From Prunella strophiata (Eukaryota; Chordata; Aves; Passeriformes; Prunellidae), in NCBI GenBank assembly GCA_036583965.1, contig JAZBQD010000014.1, positions 46,650,990 through 46,714,989 on the forward strand: 64,000 nucleotides of DNA. The letters are read 5' to 3'. Positions 36,513 through 45,355 of this stretch are shown here, piece after piece (the first letter of the stretch is position 1; each line of letters starts with the position of its first letter). The notes under the pieces were generated by a model, which saw nothing but the letters and a program-made list of their open reading frames with translations, did not search any database and was not told where the DNA came from. The position numbers and the translations under genes were made by a program.

Positions 36513-37963
36513 CTCTATCAAAGAAATGGAACTGACACAGTGTAATCCCTTGTTTTGGTTTGTGCTGCTCAGGGTAGCATCTGTTCCAACTCGAGCAAGA
36601 CAACTTTGAAAGCCATACTTCTTTATTTTTCTTTCCCCCAGCAGCTCTCAATTACTTGATATTTTAAATTTTTTTCTAGTGTTATAATGTCTATTCAATT
36701 ACTTAAAAATGAAATTATTTATTACAGGTATATAAAACTGTAGGCAGTGCAAACACTGAAATAGTCAGCAAATTCTTGGACACGAGTCTTTTACCAAGTG
36801 TTCCTAAATCAGCAATTGGTTGTAATGGCCTAGTTATTTCTCAAAGCTGACAAAGTGTCACGAAATTTATTTCCATCAGATGAATGTTAAACACCTGTTT
36901 CACCAGTTTGCAAACCTTAGCTTCTAATGTTGATACAAAGAGCTTAGTTGACTATGGAGAAGACATAATTATGTTTTTTAGTAACATGAAATGAACACAA
37001 TAGACAAAGGAATGCTGAAAGTGTTTATTGCCTGCAGCATCATTCTGCGTTTTATGAGATGGCCTGGAAAGTGGACATAGAGCTTCAGAGGAAATGAGTT
37101 TCTCTCTTTTGATATGTCCACAAACTAAAAGTGAGAATTTCCTTAGTGCCAACAGCTACTGGTAGGATATAGGGAATGGAGTTTCTCTAGGCCTAGGAAA
37201 AAGATTAGAAATAGAATTTATATTAGGAGATGCCCAGTGCTAATTACAGGTTTGTAAGGTTTGTGAGCATTTGTGAAATGTAAGCCTGAAGTCAAAGTTC
37301 TGTGTGTTTCCACAGTGAAACAGAAACAGCCTGAAAGTTAACCTTTAATGGTAAGCATTCCATCCAGCAACACATTTGGATCAATACTGACTAAACCACA
37401 CGTGTCCAAAAATAGGAACTGTGATAAAAACATGATAAATTTGATGATTTTTGTGTTTGAGTTCAGTGAAGATCCCTGCTTGCATGAGAACAAATTGGCC
37501 TCTGATAACACCAACATTCACAAAATCCCAAAGAAAACACTCCTTCTTTTTATGATTCTTCAGTAACTACAGTAAATGGGCATTTGCAAGGCATTTAAGT
37601 GAAGAATTTAGAAAGGGCTAAAGTCTCATGGGGAGATCTGACAAGAAGGTGCCATATTTACTTTGGGGAATATAAAATAATTTTATGCTTAAGGATTTGT
37701 TTATAGCAGTCAAAGTTTTAAGAGTAATCAGAGATTGTATTAGAGACCATCACAGCTTCTTCACAGATATTCTTCCAAGTTCTGTTTTCTATATGTTCCT
37801 TTTCAGAATGCAGCACTGCAGAACAGGTATACAAAATGGGCTAAATTGAATCTTACAACTGTAACAAAAAAATCTGTTTGATTTGTTTTTTCCCTGTTTT
37901 TTTTAAATTTATGATTTCTTTAGAGGGGGGCTTAAGTGCATGAGAATGGTTTAGTTTTGCTGG

Positions 37964-37986
37964 TTTATTTATTTATTTATTTATTT
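37964..37986 (+). repeat. TTTA microsatellite
   Basis: About six tandem TTTA units on the + strand. An ordinary tetranucleotide repeat that may vary in length between individuals. Confidence 0.85.
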
Positions 37987-38728
37987 TTAATTAGATTTCT
38001 TTTTTATGAATGCAACTTCCTGAGGCCAAAAAGTACTGTGAAGTGTTGGTGCCTGTGTGTTTTGACAAGCAACTTCTTGGGGACATCAGGTGCTAGAAGG
38101 AACCCTTTGGCTTGGTAGGGCACAGTGAAAGGACACGTCTCTGAAGGGCATTGGCAATCTGCTGCCTGTCACTCCGGACCATCCAACGCCCGGAAACCCA
38201 CTCTGCCAGGGCGGCAGGAGTTCGAGGTGAAAGAGAAAAAAGAAAGTTGCCATCTCTCATTAAGATTTATTATACGTCTGAACTTTTGTAGTCCCGAAGC
38301 TTAACGACAGATGGTGGTGTAACTCCACCAATTTTGTAAGGTCTCCTTTTCTTTGATGTTGTAATACAGATTCTCCTCGACTTGACTTCGGTTAAAACCA
38401 GCATTTTCTGCTCTTTCCCAAGTGTCTCGGAGCAGTACGCAGGGAGGAAAGGGAGTGCACCTAGTTCGAAGAGGACTCTGTTATTTGTTCTTGTTCGCTT
38501 TCTAAACAATCCTAATAGAAAATAGCAATCTTATTGACACCTAACACTGCCAGCAGCACAGAGAAATTACATTAAATTAATTAAAGGAAAATGGTTTTAA
38601 AGCGGTTTATTTCAAGCGAGAAATACAATTGTGCAGATGAAATCTTGAACCGTAAACAGGAACAAATAAAACGCACCAGCATTTTTCATTAGGAAGCAAG
38701 TCACATTTTATACCGGAGTTGTCCTTGA

Positions 38729-38733
<5 letters not shown>

Positions 38734-38761
<28 letters not shown>
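38734..38761 (+). repeat. A28 run at the CpG island border
   Basis: Twenty-eight A on the + strand. An AATAAA lies about 70 bases upstream, which is too far for a typical retrocopy tail, and no parental gene is recognised, so I call it a simple repeat. It sits on the left edge of the large CpG island and could contribute to nucleosome exclusion there. Confidence 0.75.
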
Positions 38762-38762
<1 letters not shown>

Positions 38763-39639
38763 TGGGGAAAGTGTGTGTTTGTTTAGCTTTAATTTTGGGT
38801 GGAACTGCCAAGTCGCGCCGAGTAATATTAGCGGCCAAGCGCCGTGCTGTTCGCGGCACGTTGTGCCCACCAGACAGAGGGTCTGCCTGAGCCTGCGAGG
38901 CCACACTGAACAGGACGAGGGGTTCGTGGAACAAAGCGCAGCCCGGAGAGAGGGCTGAGGATGCTGCGGGCACTCACGGGAGCGGACGGCCCGACGGCGG
39001 CGGCAGGGCAGAGCCGGGCCGGGCCGGAGCCGCGGGTCGCCGCACGCCGCCGCTCCCGTGCCGCCGGCGGGGGATGCCGCGGTCGCCCGGCGCTCAACGA
39101 AGTTGGCGGTGCCCGCGGCCGGGCCGCGCCGTCCCGCCGCTTCGGTGCCGCGGGCTAACCCCACAGCAAGTGGGCTGCACGCTGCCTTTCGCCGGTACCA
39201 GGATTTGTCCGCTACCGCGGACGGCTCCTGAGGGAGCCCTGCCTCTCCCCCGGGGCGCGTTTCCTGCCCGAGGAGAGGGGGGGCCGGCGGTCTCCGGACC
39301 GCGCAGCTTGCGCCCCGCGAGGCTCCTCGCCCCTGCCCGCGGAGTCCCTGGGCGGCCGGAGCCTGCGGCGGCCCGATTTCGTTTGCGGGCCGGCGGGGCG
39401 CGCAGCGGCGGGTGCCGCGCGGTTCCCCTCCCACCCCGCCGGCCCGTGGGGCGCGGAGCCGTGGAGGGCGGCTGCCCGCGGGAATTCTGTCCCACGGCTC
39501 CGCGGGCTGCGCGGCGAGTATCCCCCGCAACCGTTGCGCTCGTAGCCCTCCGCGGCAGCGGGTAGCGCCCCGGTAACCCGGGGCAGCGGACGGGGCGGGG
39601 ACGGGGGGACGAGGGGCAAAGAGACAAAAGAGCCGCGAG

Positions 39640-39750
39640 TAGCAAATAAATATATTTTACGGCCACCCATCGGCAGCACCGCGGCCCCCGCGAGCCTCTG
39701 CCCCGGCGCTGAACTTTCACCTCGCGAACCCGGCCGCGCCCCATTGGCTG
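39640..39750 (-). promoter_or_regulatory. Minus-oriented CCAAT and TATA-like pair
   Basis: On the minus strand a CCAAT box (39747-39743) is followed about 90 bases later by a TATA-like AT-rich element (TAAAATATATTTAT, 39659-39646) inside otherwise GC-rich DNA. That spacing and order match a classical promoter with a start near 39620 firing leftward, opposite to the gene proposed on the + strand. A 307-codon minus frame lies downstream (39530-38607), but it starts at TTG and is low-complexity, so any product is more likely non-coding. Confidence 0.4.
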
Positions 39751-39813
39751 CCGGCCGGCCCGCCGCGCCCCGCACGGCCCCGCCGCCGCCCCGGCCCCCG
39801 GCCCCGCCGCCGC

Positions 39814-39847
39814 GGGCGGGCGGAAGGGTGCGCGGCGGGGCGGGGGG
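39814..39847 (+). promoter_or_regulatory. G-quadruplex-prone G runs
   Basis: Five tracts of three or more G (39814-16, 39818-20, 39826-28, 39837-40, 39842-47) within 34 bases meet the usual four-tract, short-loop rule for intramolecular quadruplexes on the + strand. More G runs follow to about 39876. GC boxes for SP-family factors are present in the same run. Confidence 0.6.
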
Positions 39848-40061
39848 CGGCCTGGGCCGGGGGCCGCCGCGGGGGGCCCCGCCGAGTTGCCGGAGTTGCG
39901 ACGGCTCCGCCCCGCGATAGCGGCTGCCCCCCACCCCCCCCGCCGCCGGTGGCGATCGGGCGGCAGTGCCCCCGCCGGGGCTGGCCGGCGGCCCCGGGAG
40001 CGAGCGGCGCGGCGGGCAGGCGGTCTGCCACTTGCCTGCAGCAGCGAGTGGCAAAGTTTGT

Positions 40062-40125
40062 GGGAATTTTAATTGTGCTTAATAAATGCGGTGACTGTTA
40101 ATTCTGAGTGACAGTCACTTGTGAT
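40062..40125. promoter_or_regulatory. AT-rich pocket with 8-bp inverted repeat in the island
   Basis: A sharply bounded AT-rich block inside the CpG island containing TTTTAATTGTGCTTAATAA-type homeodomain-like cores and an exact inverted repeat, GTGACTGT (40091-40098) and ACAGTCAC (40111-40118). The right arm contains TGACAG, the MEIS/TGIF core. It looks like a protein-binding element rather than random island sequence; this is inference from composition and motifs. Confidence 0.4.
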
Positions 40126-41101
40126 CCTGGCCCTCGGCGCGCACAGAGAGTCCTGCTAACGCTGGGGCTGCCGCGCGATAATTAGGTGGGCTCCGAAATA
40201 ACAAACTCCACGTTCCGCTCGGCCACCGCCGTCCGCTTTCTCCCGCGCCCACGCAAGGTCTTTCCACCCAAACACACCCCCAGCGCGGATTTACTGGGGA
40301 CCGTGGCGAGGACAAGGGAGGACAAGACCAGCTATAGCCACGATGTCCAGCACTTCTCTCCCCGTTCCCCCTGATACTCTATCCCACGCAGGAATCACTT
40401 AAAAGTGTTTTTCCCGGGGGGAACGGCAGCCCCAGGGCCGGGCGGCCGTTCCAGACAGGCGGGGAGCGGCCGGTCCCTGCTGCGGACATCTGGGAGGTCC
40501 TGCACCTTGCTGCAAGTGCCGGGGCCCGGGAGAAGAAAAGTTTCAGGGCCCACGCGTGCCTCCTCGGCATAGATGCTGCCATCGGCCAGGCCTGCCCCTG
40601 CCGTCCCCCTCCCACTCGGGTTCCCCGGGCTGCCTTCGTGCGGGGCCGCGGCACCTCGGGGGCTGCCAGCAGGCTGCAGCCGGCCGGCACTGCCAGCACA
40701 ACACACGGCTTTGTTTTCCGCCCGTCTGCTAAACTCGTTGTGTCTAACGGAGCCGGCGGAGCAGGGCGGCGGGAGGGGAGAGGGGGCGGGAAGGGGCAGC
40801 CGCCGCCAGCAAACAACTTCCCCGACGGTTTGTTTACATAGCAGGTGGAGCTGCCGTCCGCCGCGACCCACAGCGCCCGCTCCGCCGGGGACCGGCCGGG
40901 GGAGGCGCGGGCGGAGCGGGGCACGGCCCGGCGCATCCCGCCGCACTTTTTTTTGTTGCCATTCCCCCTCCGCTGCTTTCCCCCCCACCCCTCCCCGCGT
41001 TATTAGCACTTCTGTGCAGGCCACTCTACGATCATGTGAGGGAGGGCTCCCTTCGCACACCCCTCTCTCCAAAGCAGTCGGCGTGTGTGCGGCGGGTTTT
41101 C

Positions 41102-41154
41102 TTTTTTTTTTTTTTTTTTCCCTCGTCTTTTTTTTTTTTTTTTTTTTTTTTTTT
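41102..41154 (+). repeat. Twin long T tracts (T19 and T27) in the CpG island
   Basis: T19 (41102-41120) and T27 (41128-41154) are separated by CCTCGTC, just upstream of the candidate first exon. A related pair, T11 and T19, occurs at 42024-42034 and 42037-42055. Poly(dA:dT) tracts near start sites commonly exclude nucleosomes. They also create the artefactual polylysine and polyphenylalanine frames seen here. Confidence 0.8.
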
Positions 41155-41459
41155 CGCATTCCCAACAAAACACATACACACAGGCGGCACACTCCGCACA
41201 CGGGCGGACCCGCACGCCGGGGGAGGGAGAGCAGCACCGCCAGCGCCAGGCAGCGCCAGCCGGCGGGAGGGCGCGAGGCTCCGACGCCGCTCCGCGCCCG
41301 CGGAGGGCCCCGCGCCGCCCGCCCGCCCCCGCTGCCCCGGCCCGCGCGGCGGCTCCGCCCGCGGGGACTCTGTCTGTGCGCGCGGCTGCGCGCGGCTCCG
41401 CTCGCCCTTTCTCTCTCGGTGTCAGCTCGCCGGGACGCCCTACACGGTGTCTCCTCCCG
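41155..41459 (+). other. Candidate non-coding first exon ending at a strong splice donor
   Basis: The bases CCG followed by GTAAGT at 41460-41465 form a near-ideal 5' splice site. The preceding GC-rich 300 bases contain no ATG-initiated frame that looks coding, so this would be 5' UTR. The start of transcription is not determined; the T tracts just upstream make a natural left limit. A second donor, G followed by GTAAGG at 42893-42898, could end an alternative first exon. Confidence 0.45.
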
Positions 41460-42624
41460 GTAAGTGCTACCCCCCCACCCCGCCCCGCACACCCGTCCCC
41501 TCCTCCCTCCGCTCCCCGGTGTGACTCGCTACTTCCAGCGCTTCCACCCCCCTCCGCCGCCGCTCACTGACTTGCCGCCGCCGCGGGAAAGTTTGGCCGC
41601 GGCCGGCGCGGCCGCAGCAGTGACATGTGTCAGGTCTCCCGGCACCCGGTGGCACCGCTCCCAAACGCGCACCGCCGGCGGGGGGCGGGGACGCGCTCTG
41701 CGGTGGGAGCCTGCGGTGCCCCGGCCGGAGTTGGGGCCGTGCCCGGCGGGCCGGGCCGGGTCGGCCGCGGGAGCCGGCGTAAGCTCTCCCCAAACAACTC
41801 GCGGCGGCTGCGGGGCGGCAGGGCCTCCCTCCCGCCGCTCAGAGCCGCGCAGCGCCGCGGACCCCCCACCCCCACGTAATTAAAAACAAACAACCTGTAG
41901 CCTTCCCGCACGGGTAGAGAAGTGCCAGGCGGGGAGGGCTCGGGGCCAGGCTGCCGAGGAAGCTTGTGCGGGAGGCTCGGCTGCCCGCCGTTTGTCTCCC
42001 CGTTTGTGTGGTGGTGTGTTGGGTTTTTTTTTTTGGTTTTTTTTTTTTTTTTTTTCTTCTTTTTCCCCGAGACCTCCCCAGCAGACAGCCCGGGTGAAGA
42101 AACGTGTCACGTTTCTCCTTTGTGTGCTGCCTGCCCGCCTGCCCGCCGGAGGGAGAGGCGCACCCCAGCCCCCGCCTCTCCGCCCGCCCGCGCGGAGGGG
42201 CCGCTGCCGGCCGCCCCCTCGGGGCGCCCCGCGCTCGCTGCCCCGGGGCGCCCCCGCTGGCGTGGGAGGGGAAGCGCAGGGCGCCGAGGTGCCCGTGGGG
42301 TAGCGGTGCCGCCGGGCGCTGCTGGGGCTGCGCAGGGAACAGGGTCGTCCCCTGGCCCAAGACAAAATTGCCTAAACCCAACAATTAATAAATAATGGTG
42401 TTGGAGCTGCGGGGTTCCGGAGGCGGCCTCCGTGCCTGGTACGTAGGGGCCTTCACTTAAAATTGGCTTTGAAGTTGAGGAGGGCTTCGGGACTTGGAAA
42501 GTTTGGGAAGCGTGATAGATCTTGAAGAGAGGGGAGCGGCCGCGGCGGCCGTGGCTGCGGAGCGGGCTGCACTCCCGTGCCACCGGGAGTGCCACAGGAC
42601 GGAGGGCGAGCGCCGGCGCCTCCG

Positions 42625-42684
42625 CCCCGCGTTCTGCCCCGCGTTCTGCCCCGCGTTCTGCCCCGCGTTCTGCCCCGCGTTCTG
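42625..42684 (+). repeat. 12-bp tandem repeat, five exact copies
   Basis: Five perfect head-to-tail copies of CCCCGCGTTCTG. The unit is a multiple of three, so overlapping frames show a repeated four-residue pattern, but none is otherwise coding-like. Each unit carries a CGCG, so the array adds ten CpGs to the island. Identical copies suggest recent expansion and possible length variation. Confidence 0.92.
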
Positions 42685-42892
42685 CGAGCGCGGGGTGCGC
42701 GGGCGGCAGCGCTCCTGGCCTCCCGTAACCTGCCCGAAAGCCGTGTGCCGCCCTGCGGAACCTGCACGGCCGAGGTGAAGGCAGTCCGTGAGGCGGTTCT
42801 GCTCTTTCCCGTAGTTCGGCTGGCGGCAGGTTCGGCAGGCAGCGGGCCCGTGTCGCAGCGCAGCCCCTGGCCGAGAACGCTGGCGAGCGCCG

Positions 42893-42898
42893 GTAAGG
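42893..42898 (+). other. Second candidate splice donor (GTAAGG)
   Basis: CGCCG followed by GTAAGG near the right end of the CpG island is a good 5' splice site consensus. If used it would define an alternative first exon downstream of the one ending at 41459, with the same downstream intron. Confidence 0.35.
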
Positions 42899-45324
42899 TC
42901 CCGGGATGGAGCTACTGGAGAGGCGTAAAGCTTAGGCTATGGGCTGGCAGGAGAACACTCATCTGAAATTTGCGAGAATTGTCCAGATAGAAAGTGGGCT
43001 GCTGGTGTATTCTCCAGGGAAAAATAATCTCAAAAGTAACCACCGTGAATCTGTGATATTGTCCTCTGTTAGTGAAGAGTAGAGAGCTACAGATGGAGGA
43101 ATGGGCAGTACCCTCTACCTGGGAATTGCTCATACTCCTAGGAAGTCTTGCCTGTGTACATACGTACCGAGAAACACAGAAGTTCCCCTTCCAAAGAGGA
43201 TCTTCCCTGGTCTTTTCTGTGCATTAGAGCCCCTATCCAAACTCAACTCCTGAGAGTGGGAATCTTTCCTCTGACAGCAGTAGGAATCGCTCCAGTGACT
43301 TCTCAGGCTCGGATCAGGCCCTTGGAAATTTTTTTACAAAGGTGGGACTCAGAAGTTGTGCGAGGTGTCTATATCCCCCCATTAATCCTGTGTGGGGCGG
43401 GGGGAAAAGAAGTCAAAGTTTTAAGATATTTTGACAGTTTTAAATTTTTTCTTCTGTGTGCTAAGTAATTTAAAGCCATTAAGGAAAAACATTACTGCTA
43501 GTAATATTACTCTAAAGAAAATATGATTAATTATTAAATTGGTTTCTCTAATGCTACACTAAACCCTTTTAAGTGAGATATGGTTTTAATCGTTCAAATT
43601 AGTATTTTCTAAAGCTTTTTCTTGACAATAATAATTTGTTCATGTAAATGAAGATACTCAAAATACCTCTGTTTTGTGGTAATCTGCAGTTTTAATGTAG
43701 TTCTTACAAAACTGTTTTGTTCTGTAGCATTTTTGCATGCTTAAATAATTTGTTTAATTACTCAGGATAGTCGATCAGTAAAAGGTTAAGGGAAAGAGTA
43801 TTTCAAATATAGCATTTCCAAAGTGCATGTAGTTACACCTCCTAATTTATTTTGATAATATGTAACACCTGAAATACACTGCTTCATGTGAGGCCTTGTT
43901 GGTGTGGGCTTTAAGGTTTAACAGAAACCTTAGGAGGAAGCTTAAGCAGAATCAATTGTATAAATATTTGTGTATTTCTTTGTTTTGAGTTTAACCTCAG
44001 TGATTTTTACATTGTATCACGGGATCTTTGCTACAGTGCAGTGTTTATACCATCTGAGAGAGGAAAAAACTGAAATGTTTTGTAGCTGTTTAGTGAAGAT
44101 TTATGTAAAATGACCAAATAGTCTATAAAGAGTAACCAAATTAGAGTGGGTTTGAGTGTGAGGAAGAGTAAAAGAAATATACCAAGTTCAGGACATTTCA
44201 ATCAGTTAATACATGGTACTCTTTTAAAGCTGCGCTAGGGTTTGTGCAGTAGTCAGGTGAATATTTCACAGATTTTTGAAGTGACTTGTTTATTTGGTGG
44301 TGTTCGGATTTTTATTTTTTTTTTGGTTGCATTTTTTTTCTGTAATCATCTGTTGCTTATACATTTTTAATGCTTTCCATAATAGAATGTGTTGGGACTA
44401 TAATTTTAAGAATAAAGGTGTATTTGCTTAGAAACATTCCTGTCAGACTCCATTATTTTTTTTTTAAAGTTCTTGTTGGACTTAAATGTATTTTTAAAAA
44501 ATTACTGTAGAATAAGATTTATTTTTTAGAACTAATTTATGTGAGCTGGAATAAGCTTTTTGTATTCTGAGAAATATACCTGATTCAGCATTGCATGCAC
44601 AGGAGTTATTCGAGGCTAGTGGGCTGAAAACAATAGAAAACTTCTGAGATGTGATCTGTGTTGTGGCAGTGTTTTGCTATGTGTCATTGAAAATGTCACT
44701 TAACCTCTTTGTTTTTCATCATTGGTATGTGAGGGCTGGTATTTATCTTTCTGATAGAGGGGTTAATTAATATTTCTTGAACAAGGAGTACTTTTTTGTT
44801 CCATTTCAATTTTTACCTGGTTTATTTTGGAGAAATTAAATTGTGATGGTGGCTGAAAATGAATGGTTCCTGGGAGTTATATTTTTTTCTTTGTTGGTCA
44901 TATCGTTAAGAGGTCACTTGCTCATATGAAATGAAAATGATTTAGGACATAGGTCACTGAAAAGTACGCATGGAACGATTTTGACTAGAGAAAAATGCGA
45001 AATCACAATCAAAATAAAAAATGCTATCAACTTTGTTATAAAAGAATAATTTTCTGTACAGTTGGAACTGATTACTCTTAAAATTTTGTGACAGCTAATA
45101 GATCTAGAAGTAATGCAAATAGTCTTTTTTTTTTTTTCACAGCCACTGTAGCATACTTCTCAGGTAATCTTTGTTAGAAGAAATACTTGTCAATTACATT
45201 CCTGTTCCCTGCCCTGTTTTGATTTGATAGCCTTTCTTGATTGTATGTGTAAAATAGTGGCACCAGAAAAACCTCATATGAGCGATGAAATTGTAGGAAA
45301 TCTTAGCTATAATAAACTAACCTC

Positions 45325-45355
45325 TTAATCTTAATTAATCTTAAGTTAATCTTAA
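45325..45355. repeat. Three copies of TTAATCTTAA
   Basis: Exact copies at 45325-45334, 45335-45344 and 45346-45355. The TAATCT core is the site class bound by OTX/CRX/PITX-type homeodomains, and the 10-11 base spacing puts the copies on the same face of the helix. It could be a small enhancer element or a chance AT-rich repeat. Confidence 0.6.

Larger units (their letters stand above)
31051..38800. other. Gene-poor AT-rich DNA with simple repeats
   Basis: No recognised gene. Contains a G19 run (34907-34925), a G/T-rich patch (36413-36512, beginning with T19), a TTTA microsatellite of about six units (37964-37986) and an A28 run (38734-38761) at the edge of the large CpG island. GC content rises from about 38140 onward. 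The minus strand 38509-38270 carries a 79-codon frame without recognisable domain. Confidence 0.6.
38801..42940. promoter_or_regulatory. Large (about 4 kb) CpG island, probable promoter of an unidentified gene
   Basis: Very GC- and CpG-rich throughout, apart from a short AT-rich pocket at 40060-40125 and another at about 42360-42400. Islands of this size in birds typically cover the promoters of developmental regulators. All six frames are open for long stretches, but the frames are low-complexity Arg/Pro/Gly/Ala, several begin at TTG, CTG or GTG, and some run through poly(T) as polylysine or polyphenylalanine, so I treat them as non-coding. Two strong + strand splice donors (41460, 42893) and the base skew to the right favour a + strand gene whose first exon(s) are non-coding and whose first intron continues out of the window. 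No coding exon is present to identify it. Confidence 0.75.

Noticed and set aside
38660..38761. Processed retrocopy ending in the A28 run
   Set aside because: AATAAA is about 70 bases from the run, no parental coding sequence is recognised, and no target-site duplication is seen.
38607..39530. 307-codon minus-strand frame across the CpG island edge
   Set aside because: Starts at TTG, is low-complexity Arg/Pro/Ala/Gly, and contains polyphenylalanine from the A28 run. Typical of stop-poor GC-rich DNA, with no domain.
40395..41492. 365-codon minus-strand frame in the CpG island
   Set aside because: Composition-driven, with two polylysine blocks that are just the T19 and T27 tracts read backwards. 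Overlaps equally long frames on the other strand.
39212..42595. Numerous other overlapping long frames (160-300 codons) on both strands of the island
   Set aside because: Stops are rare in CpG-rich DNA. All frames are open at once, no family signature is seen, and several begin at non-ATG codons.
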